DNA from: Echinococcus granulosus
Lineage: Eukaryota > Platyhelminthes > Cestoda > Cyclophyllidea > Taeniidae
Length of the DNA stretch: 64,000 nucleotides
Assembly: GCF_000524195.1 (NCBI RefSeq)
Contig: NW_020170408.1
Span: forward strand, 802,624-866,623
Direction: 5' to 3'
Position 1 is the first letter of the stretch, and each line of letters opens with the position of its first letter. This document shows positions 12,368 through 24,400 of this stretch, piece by piece. The translations under genes were made by a program, and so were the position numbers. Below the pieces are notes generated by a model. That model worked only from the letters and a program-made list of their open reading frames with translations. It was not told where the DNA came from and did no database searches.

Positions 12368-13407
12368 CGGAATGTTATTTTATTTTTGTCAGCCCCAAAA
12401 CCTTTGGGAATTTGATCTGGTGGGTTTCAATCATTACTGCATAATCTTTCCCTTAGTTTATCTATTTTACCCCTTGATGCTACGAGATTACTTTAATTCG
12501 TGGGTTAGTCGATCGTAGTTACGAGTGCTCTTCACCCATTTGTCGGCTCTGACAGGGAATTCAAGCGGTTTTTTTCAAAGCTGTTTAATTGTGCTGACGA
12601 CTTTACCCGCGTCAAATCTGCTTTCCAGTTACTAGCTTAGTATTGGAATAGGATAGGTAACTATGGGACGGTGAAGTGGACCGTTTTCGTGTCATCTAAG
12701 CAATGGTACTTTGGTTAGCTTCAGACGATCCATCACTTGCCCACTCTATGTGCTTGGAACACTTGACACGGCTAAAGGGTGTACCAGAAAAGCTTATTTT
12801 TGGGGATAAGTTGGGGCAGGTAAATATGTCAAAATGATGGGTAACTCAAGATCATGTTTTATGCATCGCGAACTGCACTCGTGGATAGGAAGGAGGTAAT
12901 GTCCCAACCTGGTACTGACAGACAAATTTTGTTTTCTAAGCTAATGGCTGCCATTGGATCAAAAACCTACCCAATTTTTTCGCTGCTCTGCGTCTCGATA
13001 GATGTGGCCGTTATTAGAAGCTCTCATCTATTTTACAATCAGTTTTATCATCGATGTCATTAAGCAGTTGCGCATTTCCGGTGATTAAGGTTTTAACAAA
13101 AGATGCCAAGTAAGCTGTTAATGAAATCGAAGTTTTGTTGAACAAGCTCTTTCAATTCCGCTGCCACAAGTATCTCATCAATGCGGGAATTTGAGCTTCC
13201 TCATGATTAGTCCCTTTTAATTCTTCTATTGAATAGTGCTGAAAGCGTGTTCCCACCTGATGCACGAACCTGCCTCTGCCGAAAGCCAATATAAAAAAAG
13301 CAGAAGGGATATCTTTATGTCAAATCTGTTAATAGTTTGAAATACTTTTAAGCGTTCCCAGATAAAATCACACACATTATTTACAGAAAGGTGAGGAGTT
13401 GTTGATG
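12368..13407. other. Intergenic region between convergent TEX261 and CSPP1-like genes
   Basis: About 1 kb holding the two 3' untranslated regions. Short open frames (12854-13063 +, 13226-13417 -) have no family signature and no splice context. Confidence 0.5.
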
Positions 13408-15114
13408 TCAGTAGCACTTGTAATCGGCCATGATTCTTGCCTCCTCTTCAGCCATGAATTTTCGAATTATAGGCTCCTCATTTTTGTATAAGTCCTCGCG
13501 GATTCCGAGTTGTTCAAATCTGCGTTCCATTCGTCGGTTAATTTCGTCCAGATTCAGTGAATCTACAGAAGGAGAACGTTCAATGATCTCTTCCCCGTGT
13601 GGCAGAAAGGTTGAACTGGAGCTCAGAAATACTGGTTCTTCAAAGTCCTGTTTACTCTTTCTCACCTCGATCGAATAAGCTGGAGCTGCTATAACCCTGT
13701 GGACTCTTATGGGTCTGGTGAAACTTGGGCTAGCAGACCAATCAGTCTTAGAGGAACCTGAATTTATCAATCTCGGATCATACACTTGGATAACATCTTC
13801 ATTCTCTGATCGGCTTTGCTGAATGCGCCTTTCTTCCGCGGCCAACTCGACCTTCAATTGAGTTACTTGTGCAAGCAGATCAGCTAATTTTGGGGAGTCT
13901 TTTATTTTCTTACTTTGATTGGAGGTCCTGACAACTTTTTTCGCCTTTGTTTTACTTTGTTGATATCTGCGCTCCAGTGTGACTTGTACGCAGACGTTAT
14001 GCTTGTTACTTGCCTCCTTTGGGGATCTAGGGGCTGTTATTGTTTCGGCAACCTCATCAGATTGTTCTTTATCATGATCTTTTGGTGTATTAGAAGCAGA
14101 TGCATTCATACTTTCGTATTCTTTCTCCTTATTGTCAATTTCTTTTTCCTCTTGAATTCGCTTTGCTTCACGTTGCCTTTTTTCCTCTATCTGACTCATT
14201 AGTTCCGCCCGATATATTGCGTTAGCCTGTTTCTGAGTTTCTGTTAATGGGTCGCCAAATATTCCATTGCCACCTCTAGCGTATCGGGAATGTTTTGTAT
14301 CCGATAATGTAGGTTTCTGGTCCACCGATTCTTCATCCTTGTCTCGAATCCGTTGACCCAAGGTGTTGAATTCATGCATTTCTGCAAAATTCAATCGATC
14401 TTCTTCTCTTTCCTTCCGGCGCTCCATTTTCTTTAGCCTTTGTTTGTCTTCAATTTGTTTCTTTAGTTCATTTGCATATTCTTCCTGCTTCATTTGTTTT
14501 GAGCATTCTTGTGATCCAGATTTACCGGATAAAATTAAGAAATGTGGTTTACTCCCAATATCATCGTTGAAACATTCAGGGGAACTCGATGATTGGGCAT
14601 CAGTACCGGCTGTTTCATGGCTTTCAGTGATATTTAATGTCATTATAATGTTCTCCAATTCGTTCAGGTGCTTGACAGCTTCGTCAACTATGTTAGAGTT
14701 CTTAATTTCCTCTGCTTTAATCTTTTGGTTGCCTTCATCTTTCATAAGGCAACTCGTATCCATGTTGCTGTTACTTCCTGTTATTGAATGCGCCTGATGT
14801 TGTTTTAATTTGTTGACATCTTTTTGGAGACTATCCAACCTTTCCAGAAGTATTTTGATGTTGTCTCCAGGATATTCACTTGTGGCTGGTAATGTTTTAT
14901 TGGTGGTCACTTCGTTTGTCTGTTCTGACTTATTGCGTTTCTTTGAAGCAAACCTATTGCGGAACTTTTCTTCATCTTCAAGCTTGAATTTTTGGTATTC
15001 CAGATTCAATTCTTGCCGCTTTCTAAGTTTTTCAATATTCTCGTCTCGAAACTTGAAGAACTGATATTCTTCATTAGAATTGTGGTTATTTTGCGTGTTT
15101 GATATGCCACTCAT
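13408..15114 (-). CDS. CSPP1: CSPP1-like centrosome and spindle pole associated protein
   Basis: One uninterrupted frame of 568 residues from the ATG at 15114; the frame stays open a little further upstream but without another good ATG. It is highly charged and helical. Around residues 285-330 it holds the segment RGGNGIFGDP, then QIEEKRQREAKRIQEEKE, which corresponds to the CSPP1 region with FGEPPTE followed by QIEEKRQRE. A later stretch, QLKVELAAEERRIQ, mirrors the CSPP1 pattern ELRKQLRSEERRLQ. The C-terminus, with SVDSLNLDEINRRMERRFEQL and RKFMAEEEARI, mirrors human SVNVDELRVRNEERMRRL and LKRFMAEQ. CSPP1 binds microtubules and acts at centrosomes, spindle poles and ciliary axonemes. Human CSPP1 is about twice as long. 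The absence of introns across 1.7 kb stands out beside its intron-rich neighbours. Confidence 0.8.
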   Translation of the reverse strand: MSGISNTQNNHNSNEEYQFFKFRDENIEKLRKRQELNLEYQKFKLEDEEKFRNRFASKKRNKSEQTNEVTTNKTLPATSEYPGDNIKILLERLDSLQKDVNKLKQHQAHSITGSNSNMDTSCLMKDEGNQKIKAEEIKNSNIVDEAVKHLNELENIIMTLNITESHETAGTDAQSSSSPECFNDDIGSKPHFLILSGKSGSQECSKQMKQEEYANELKKQIEDKQRLKKMERRKEREEDRLNFAEMHEFNTLGQRIRDKDEESVDQKPTLSDTKHSRYARGGNGIFGDPLTETQKQANAIYRAELMSQIEEKRQREAKRIQEEKEIDNKEKEYESMNASASNTPKDHDKEQSDEVAETITAPRSPKEASNKHNVCVQVTLERRYQQSKTKAKKVVRTSNQSKKIKDSPKLADLLAQVTQLKVELAAEERRIQQSRSENEDVIQVYDPRLINSGSSKTDWSASPSFTRPIRVHRVIAAPAYSIEVRKSKQDFEEPVFLSSSSTFLPHGEEIIERSPSVDSLNLDEINRRMERRFEQLGIREDLYKNEEPIIRKFMAEEEARIMADYKCY

Positions 15115-15640
15115 TGAATAAATCCAGTAATGTACTGTGTTTAACTGTAAAGCAGCACTGGCCCCCGTCCAGGAGTCTGTCAAGAATGTGGTAGTCAGTT
15201 CGTGGGGGCGCTAGCGTTCCATCCACACGAGTAAGTACGTATGATTCGTTAAAACAAGTGCGTCGTAGTTAAGCTACTATGATGATTTAGCGGTAAAACA
15301 AAATTAAGTTGATTTCTGTAGGCTTTGGACACTACTGCGAAATAAGAATGCATGATTCCGTGGCAATTAGTTCCACTGGGAACTACCGGTTGAAAATATT
15401 TCCCCCCAGAAAACATTGTTAACAAATGACTGATGGTCTCATATGCTTACTATTTGGAAGATGCCAACTATTTTAAAATTTTTGTAGTGTTCACAAGGTG
15501 TTTATTGAGTGAATAGATGGCTCTACTTGTATCTGAGTTGTATTTGCATTTTGATATTTTATCCTCTTTCGTTGGTTCATGATTTGTTCAATCTTCGTAA
15601 GGGTATCTATTTAACCTCTCTATCAGGCTTTCTATATAAC
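15115..15640. other. Region upstream of the CSPP1-like gene
   Basis: About 0.5 kb without a recognised gene. On the minus strand a CTTTACAG site about 32 nt before the CSPP1 ATG could be a 5' acceptor. No defined promoter motif was recognised. Confidence 0.4.
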
Positions 15641-15782
15641 CAAGATTGCAGAAACGCTAAGACGAATTCGTTGTATTTTTGATTACATTATCTTTAAGGA
15701 AGATTTCATTCCATATCACCGATTTAACACAACGAATCAGATAATTCCGTTAACCATACTTATTCGTTTTTCTTCATTCAAG

Positions 15783-16103
15783 AGTACGGTCTGGACCCTC
15801 AATATCTACAAAACACACTAAATGGCAATCTTTCAGAAGAAATGGATCTTGGTAAAATCGCACAGGTTTGTATCCAGCAATTACTGAGAATATATCTGAT
15901 TTATACCTTTGTTTTTTGTTCAACTTCTTTAAGCTATTGCATCGATGCGTTTTACGGCAGAGTAAGGAGCCTTATAGGCATTTCCTGTGGTACTACTCCC
16001 TTTTACCGATAGCTAGTGCGGAAAAATCAGCATTTTTGCCTCTGGTCTTCCCAGTGTTGTCCGTTATGGCATGGATGAAGAATGAATGGTTCTATGGAAA
16101 CAA
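15783..16103 (+). CDS. Unassigned exon pair, coding-like
   Basis: I do not recognise this product. An exon-like stretch near 15783-15868 follows a TTCATTCAAG acceptor and reads YGLDPQYLQNTLNGNLSEEM, ending DLGKIAQ before gtttgt. A second stretch begins after CTTTAAG near 15931 and reads on in phase 0 (LLHRCVLRQSKEPYRHFLWY and onward) to a possible donor AAG|gtaaac near 16103. A third open stretch just upstream (from about 15648, IAETLRRIRCIFDYIIFKED) looks protein-like but does not join in frame by any donor I can see. Other frames downstream of 16080 also look coding but contain stops. This could be a real but divergent gene, a decayed gene, or chance. Confidence 0.3.
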
Positions 16104-16299
16104 GGTAAACAATGGAATTGGGTGTTTGAAGAAGCCGCGGAGACTGAAGTTATGGCAGAACCAAACATCTACCAATCCAGTACATTCGCTCCCAATTTGT
16201 TGCAAAGAAGGACAAGAAAACTTGTGTAACAAGAAATTTAACAGAAAAAAACATGAACAAAACTTAGACTACGATTTCTACTTCTAAATAGTAGACTTG

Positions 16300-19200
16300 A
16301 CACTAATCAGTAGTACTATCAGAGTCAAAACCAGCCTGGAAGGCAGGTTTGCTCTCTGTCACCTCTGTGTGTCCTATTGAGAATAAGTTTGACAATGATC
16401 TTAGTCACCTGGATAACATTGTAGATACGGTTCTTTCATGCGAAATTTTTTTGATTTCTGAAAAGATCTTAACTCTTTGAGTACTTTGAAGAAATCTGTT
16501 TCTTTCACCCCCTCCAAAGGCAACTGCGGGTTAAGCGTGGAACTCTTGGCCACGAAATTGCTGAGGATGTGTCAATTCTTGTAAGAATTGTGAATTAACG
16601 AAGTCGGAAGTTTTTTGGACTGAGGAAGTCAGGAGAGAATAGGTCTGCTCATTGCCTCAACTCTGGTTTCACTGACTATTCTTCATTAAACAAAAGTGGA
16701 ATTGACTACGTAATGGTGAAAATCGAGTTCTATGTGCTGCTTAAATCAAGGGTGAATCACCGGAACCGTTGATTTTGTCGCCTCTGTCCGCAATCAGCTG
16801 TGTAAGATATCAATTCCTTGGAGAGGACGACCTCTTAAAGTGTTTGTCTGGAAGCCATTCTCGAAGGAAAAATGAGAGAAGGTGCAACTGAAACATTTTT
16901 TTATGCAGCCGATTTCAATGAAAGTCATTTCTCAAGGTCAGAATTACGAAGGTGACTTTGGTAATGGTCTGAGTACTGCCACAGATAACCTGAGCAATAC
17001 TGAGGATTACCTAAACCCAGCAGTATTGGCTGCTTTAGCTAGCGTTTCGCATAAATCTCTTCAATTCTCTTCGAAGAGCACTCGCCCTGTCGTGCTTGCC
17101 GCCTATGAAATCGCTATGAGAGCCATGTACTTCATCAATGGACTTCGAGGTAGATTGCTTTATTGTCCCTAACTGAATTTCATTCCCTAGACTACGATTG
17201 TTTACCAGACGTAGAGGATAAAGAGGGCGGCACACAAGCTCTCCAAACCTACGATTCGGATTTGTTACTGCTGGTGACCGGATACACGTCCATAAAGTAA
17301 TCTATCCGAGTTGTCAGAGCTGTTGCTCTCTTCACTCCCTGGAAAGCTCGCCATGCTGGTGGGATTTGCAGTCTTTCCTAAAGATGAAAGAAGCCTTAAT
17401 ACTGGAACAGAAAATGTATTGCCAACGTACGGAAGGCCTGAGAGGCTACTGACATGATCTGAAAGTCATGCTATCCAGTGGAGGGGCGCTGGTGGAATTC
17501 TAATTGTAACTTCACTAAAACCCTCTCGTCAACTCTACTGGATCTGGGTTTTTCCTGCTTGGGAACTGTATTGGGGGAAAGGGGGAATGCGCAGACCGTA
17601 ACAAACTTTTCCAGATGGTCATTGCTAGTGTTGATTCCGTTGTTAACAGCTTTCCTGTAGAATACAAGAATGAGGTAGTTTGCGAAGGGCTTGTCACAGA
17701 TCCTCTTATCCGCAGCACGTCTTCTTTTCTGTCACGTTAAGATATAGAATTAAGTAAGAAAAATCAAGAAAGTTGTCTCCTAGGGGTGGGCTTACTATTT
17801 GCTGCCATCGGGCCTTTCCTGAAGACAGAAGTGTATTGCCGATATGCAGAAGGGATGGTCTGGAGCCCGGGCCTCAAAGTGGGACCTTGAGTGCCCACAT
17901 TATCATGGATACTTTAGCGGTACATGGCGTGAATCCTTTTGTTATCTTGTAAGTTTACGAAACTTCCGATTAATTGGTCCTAAAGATCCCAAGAGTGCCC
18001 TCGTTGTACACACTTTGTAGCCTCAAAGGCGTATACAGAACCAGCACTTTATCACTCCTTGTCCCAGGAATTGTAAATGCCCAAAGTTTCCTCTTTTTCT
18101 CACCCACGAAAGTGGTTCTTTTAAATTTTTCGCCATCGTTCCACTGTTTAGGAGGCCAAACACGTCCTTATCACGACTCCGCGAAGTGTCGTGCATCCCT
18201 TCATGCTTCGGCGCATTGAAGCTCATGTCGGTGTCAAAGTGTAACCAAAGCAAGAGATTGTTCCTCGTCATATCAGTAAGCGTGTAATCGCTGGCCATGC
18301 CCATCTTGAATATTCTGGGACTGAATTGTCTTGGATTCGTGGCTTTGATTCGTGGTTTTGAGAGTGGGGGCTAAATCCAAGGCAGAACTGTCAGTGGACA
18401 CAGTGAGAAGAGACCAGCTCGTTTCCATGCCTTAAAGGATATCATACAAGCATCATTAAGTTACAATCAACCATTGAAGTTAGCTAACCTGAGAACTGGA
18501 CAGAGTTTTTTGGCCACTTAATGGTTCTCGGTTAGCTCATCTTTTATTTTTTACAGTTTGTCTAATGCTTTGTTGGATGAATTTTTAATAAATTTTCCAA
18601 GTTTTGGCAACTTTTTGATTTAGCTTTTGGACGATCCAAGTCAGCAATTTAGCGAAACGTCTAGATTGTCTGTGGGTTGCAGCATTGGTCGGGACCGTCC
18701 CGCCCTCAGAATAAGAGGTCCACCTCACTTGTTTGAAGAGGGGTCAAAGAGGCAAGAATGATTACAAGGAAGCAACACCTTTCTCACCCCAAACAAATAG
18801 TTGACATAAAGGCTGAACATAGGTATGAATTCTTTGATTGCAGTTACCAGCTCAAAAGTTAGACTTCCCTGACGAACTATGAACCTGCTTTGTTCAATGC
18901 CTGCAGCGAATCTCAAATTAGCGATTCTAATGAGGAATCTAGTCGGCCAATTGTCCAAGAACTTTTATGAATGGGTGGAAAACTGCTTCTCCACGAGGTG
19001 GATTCTCCTTTCACCATTTGTTCTTTTTGTCAGATGCCGTTACACATTCGTAAAATTCTGTTTTTTTTATTAACCTCTCCCAAATTCTCGGATCACGATG
19101 GTCCCGGGCATCATTGAGGAATTACTGGAATGTGGTGCGTTTTGAGACGCGGCAGGAGGTGGTGCATGCATTTAATACTTTCAGTGTTGCCAAACTGCCC

Positions 19201-21471
19201 ATTTATCTGCTTCCAACCCAGACTGCAGGTCTGCGCCTTGATGTTCAAGCGTCTGCTGCCACTGTCATCATTCATAATTCTAACTGGAATCCACAACTCA
19301 ATCTCAAGCCAATGAATCCTTGAATCTGGGCAGAAATTCATTGCGCAAAACCCTAGATCATGGAAGCTGCTGAAAGTTTGTACAGTTTTGATAGCCCTTC
19401 CTCCATAACCCCAGGTATCCACAAGAGGTGCATTCCTTCGGTAAATTTTTTGTTGGGAATGCCTGCAACTCTGAAAAATGCTCCTGGTCAAGTTTTTAGA
19501 AGTTCCAACTGTCGGTTAGTCGCCAAACATTCTGGCGAGTCACGGTTCTGCTCAGGCCCCCCTGCCTGGGTCACATTACGCATAGATGTGCTATACCTAA
19601 AGGTCAAGATCAATCAGCGTAATTGAAACAACGGACTCACTCAGTCTCCACCGGTCGGCCATCAGACTTGTGCAAGTCATACCTCTGTGTTTACTCATAT
19701 GTGTCGGTCAATGAAGACGTCTGTTCTAAGAAGCGTTCCCTACTGCGGGTTTGATACTACAGGACCATAGAAACCACAGTCCGTAACAAGTTCTGGGCGA
19801 GATTAAAACAACTGCCGAAGCAGTTTCTGACAAGCCCGGACAGACGAAAGGAGCGCGGACACTGTGATCTTAACCAGTGAAATTTGGAGATGCGCCGAGA
19901 AACTCGGACCTACTTAATGGTGATAGTGTGTACGCACGACCCTGGAGGCTGGGTTTGCTGACTTTCCGTGACGACCACCATTCTTACGTATTTATGCCAT
20001 TTTAAATTATCCTGACCGTTCCACAATTGCTGGTTTGTATAAAGCTAGCCTGGACCTCATACTTTCAACAGGGGGACTCATTAAGGTTGGGAATCAAGGA
20101 ATACCAAAAACTGTCCGGAAGTTGAACTTCCGAATGGAAGATAAATAGACGGACCATCCGCCGTCTACTGCGAACTGTTGCGATTTCGATGTTACTATCC
20201 TACCTGAAGAGACATGCCTACCTTGCACACCGGTGACCTTCCTGGATCTGACTCTACTTAGCTCTGGAAGCCTCATTCCAATACCCCCATAATTTAACAC
20301 CACCTTAGAAGTGTGCTTTACCAAAACACCATTGTGTGAGGGCCCGCAAACAGTGACATCGAACAGCGGACGTTACACACCTCCCGCGCCATCGCTTGAC
20401 AGCAAAATGTCAGTCACGCACCCGTTTCTGCTGGCTTCAATCGGGAGCTTTTTGTGATCCTACCATCTCGTTTATTGCATTAACTTTTGGAAAACAGACT
20501 AGAAGAAGAACCTGACGGAACAACGAGGAATTTAGGGGTATCAGAATCGATCCCCAAGGCGACTCATGAACCGTTGTAAAACCCGAGGCTTCTGCTAGTG
20601 ACCCACTTGTCTTGCCTCCTAAAAACAAGTGTCCAACCATAAAATCGGATGAGGCACAATGCGCTTTTGTAGGGACCACAGGAACGGCTTGGTTGGGTCT
20701 CCGAGGCCCAGGGAGTTCCCTCAAAACACCCTTCAAGCTATCTTTCAACTGGACGAAACAGGAAGAATGAACGGCCAATGACATGAAATGGTGCAAGCAT
20801 GAGTTTTGAATAAAAATTATTTTAATTCTGTGTACTTTTGGTTAGCGTTGGTGTTGATTTCTGACAGCACTTTACTCTAAGGCCTTTCTTCCACAAGTGG
20901 TGCAGTGGAAATGCACCGAATTGAGATTTCCATCAGAATGAAAAGTCTAAGCATATAATCTGCAAAACTCAAAATGGAAATTTCTTGTAATGCATCCATA
21001 TATTTCGCATTTTTAATTTGTACATAAATAGAAGCATTTAAAGGTACCCTTCAGGCGCCTCGAATTGGTCATTCGCCGCCAATGGACAAAAGTCAACGAC
21101 GTCGAAGAAGGCAGAAGGGTGGCAAGGAAGGGGTAAAAATCAGGTCATAGACGGACAAATTCCTGAAAGCCGTTCAGCTAAAAGTAAGGAAGTAAATGCC
21201 TATTGAATATGACACCGAAAAAATGTAAGTGATTAGATCACAATAGATGGAGATGTCAAAGTCATGTCAAACTATGGCCACCAACAAGGCGAGACCGAAC
21301 TTGATTACATGAAGAATAGATGCTCCCACACGATCCACGATAGACTGATGAGTGATAAAGTAGCAAGGAGGCGAAAATGTCTAACAGTCCCACCAAACTG
21401 GTAGATTTGCCTACACAGCGACTTGGCGTAGAGCATTGACTAGTCTCAAGCAATACTAAGCTAACAATCTT
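16300..21471. other. Gene-poor region, probably old repeats
   Basis: More than 5 kb with only short, unconvincing frames on both strands (for example 16882-17172 + and 20437-20796 -). None carries a recognisable domain, reverse transcriptase, integrase or transposase motif. Base composition is similar to the surroundings. One pair of diverged direct repeats was noticed (about 17365-17445 and 17795-17870). The likeliest content is decayed mobile-element sequence, but no family can be named. Confidence 0.4.
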
Positions 21472-24400
21472 TTACAAACCAATCCACAAAGAGTGGATGA
21501 TCCGTCGAAACTCCTCAGGTACCTTACTGATGTCGGGATTAAATGTCTCATTATCCTCACTTTTATCTTGGAGTTGACGTAAAAACACACTAACACGATG
21601 GTCAAAGCAGAAGAGTGAGCACGAGGGAGAGCACCTAAGCTTCCTCTTAAGCGCCAAACAAGCCTTCTCTTCAGACGTCTATACAGATGCCCATAGCTAG
21701 TAGGGAACACTTTTGCGACCAAAACCGTAGTGTTACCTTGCTGCATCATGATTGGGAACCATCGACGCCAAAATAAGCACTGTCTCGATCTTGGATGAGC
21801 CCCGGTTGTCATTTGTTCTGTGTCGAGGATGAGGAAGGCCTCAGTGCGTTCATCAAACTCCTGCCAATGCCGCATTGGCAGATGATGTGGAAGGCAGGTA
21901 GAGGCATCTACGCTGTGCGAACTGACCCATGGAGAGGCCTCCCTACTGGCGGTTGGTGGAGACTCGGAAGAGGGAATATTTTTCCCGTTAGCAAGGACGT
22001 TGGGATCTCTAAAGCAAAGGAGAAACCCAAGTTCCCCACTGTTACGGCTAAAACTGTTTCTTGAAATATTTTATTCATTAACTGCCATCATTCAATCTTG
22101 GATTTTTTTTCTCCAACAAGGTTCTGGATAGATTCAAACACCACCTTTCCGGTTGAGGTCAAACTCATGTCACCTATTTAACAAATTTTCACTTTTCTAG
22201 TACATCGAAGAGCCACAGTAATCTGCCAACAAAAGTGATCAGCTCCTACCCAGTCCGTGCAAAGTTTGCCCAGTAGGTCATCATACGGTCACTGAGTTCG
22301 CGTTCTGCGTCGCCAAAGCGGTAGAATTTCTCCGCGAACACCGGGGAGAAGGGAATACCGAAGACGTACTCAATCTCATAGCCATGCATGGTGTGGGTCC
22401 ATTTCGGCCAAGGCAAATTCTCCGTACGATGCACAAATTCGTAGAAATATGTACGCGGTGTGACACTTCGCAATGATAGTCGGTTTCGTGGCCCCCGATT
22501 GCGGTTCACCAGTGCCTGGGCGAAATCAATTGTGGGACACTTGAAACCTCGGTCACTGCTTATCTCCTCCAGCATTCGGGTCCAAGTTTGAGCATTATCC
22601 TAGTAAAATAGAAGAAGGTATCAGACGCCTTAGTCACCCTCTTAATACGTGTACCCCTCAACACTAACTCACCGGCTCAGAATAGTTTTTGTACTCGAAG
22701 TCAGTGTAAATAGCCAATGGTTCCATTAGATCGGGTCTCCTGTCATGTTCAATATCGAGGACTTTGTGTAGCGCTTTGAAGTACTCTTCATGTGTGGCCA
22801 CAGGCAGAGTTTCAATATTCTCCGCGAATGAAGTATTGGAGACTAAAGTGTAGAGCAGGAAGTAGCTGCCTTCATTGGCATTCATGCCTATCATCACCGC
22901 ACCCGAGGGTTTCAGGTAGCCCAATTCGGCAAAGCTTTGGCTGTTCCGGTAGGGCAAGAAATGTCCATCCAACACCGGTGGAAAGGGAATAGAGAAAAAG
23001 ACGTTGGGATCAATTAGATGATCTTGGGCTTCGATAAAGGATTCTGGAGACTTCAGTTGGAGACAGGCGTGGAGGTCACGTCCACTGCGACCGCCACAGC
23101 CAACCATTTCGACCAATCTGCAAAAGTAGTGCCGATTGTTGAATTATCTACATGAAATTATGAAGAACTAGTACACCCCATCATAAAATGTTGGATGAAC
23201 CTGATGGACCTAATTTGAGCCTGTTTGCTTTAAGAAGTGAGATTAACTTGGTTGTAAAGTTGTTGAAACTTGTCGTAATACTTATTGTCTAGCACTTGGC
23301 AATGAATCACTCAACGATGGATACATCACATTTGCAAGGAGGACATAACCCTGGATCCGTCTGAATTGGCGTGGTGCATCAGTGGCGTTGTGTCTTCGCA
23401 CCTCACCCAAAACGACCCACCACCAGTATACCAGCCTTCTGTCATCAAATTCCGTCCAACATTTTAGCGTCTTTAAGGAGGGTCCGGGAGCTTCAATACG
23501 GTTTCTTTCAAAAATTATACCTTTTAGATTGAATGAGTTGTTTTTTGGGGGCCTCGACGCCCCAGTAGCTGAAAACGGAGCCAGATTGGAGGATGGCGTT
23601 GGTGAAAAAGCCATGGGACCAAGGTGAGATGAGATGAGCGCTAACACTCACGGCTCCTGCCGATTCACCAAAGAGGGTAATCCTCGAGGAGTCTCCATTG
23701 AATTTTTCAATGTGGTCCTTCACCCACTTGATCGCCAGCCTTTGATCCCACAGACCCATGTTTCCCGGAACCTGTGGGATGGAATGATGTCTTCAACCTC
23801 TGGTAATTTATGTCACTTGGGTAACAAGACCTCCAGCTCTTCTGCATGCACTAGGACCGGCAAAATCTTGCCAACTCCAGCAGACAAACCAAATTTTGAG
23901 TTTGGCACAGCAAAATGATCTTTATTCCTGCCCCAATGCCTCAACCGACTATCTGGAGATGTTCAGAGTGGAGGAATGACGACGCTCAACCCTCACTACG
24001 TCTTAAACTCTAGCTCCACCGATATGAATCCACAGTAAAGAGTATTATCTTCAAACTTACCCAAGAATTATTAAGATATAGAAATCCAAATGGACCAAGA
24101 CGATAGTTCAGCGTAACCACTATGACATCTTGACGTGTTGACAGGAATCGACCATCGTAGACATCTAATACCGAAGAACCGCTATAGAAAGAGCCACCAA
24201 ATATCCAAACCTTCAAAACAAAATAATACATTAGTTGGAAAGGTGGACAGCGTGCTGTTTTGGAGTTGTCTAAATTCTCACCATCACGGGGAGTTTCTGA
24301 TCCTTCGCACACTTTTGCGCCGGTGGGAGAATGGGAACCCAGATATTCAGGAATAGACAATCTTCAGATAATGGGGTATTCGGTTGCCACATCCTGGCTC

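Noticed and set aside
13430..15064. Four plus-strand open frames opposite the CSPP1-like gene
   Set aside because: Antisense shadows of a Glu/Lys-rich coding exon: Phe/Leu/Ser-rich translations with no independent support.
16300..21471. Possible retrotransposon with reverse transcriptase
   Set aside because: No YxDD-type motif, integrase motif or terminal repeat could be found, so no element is called.
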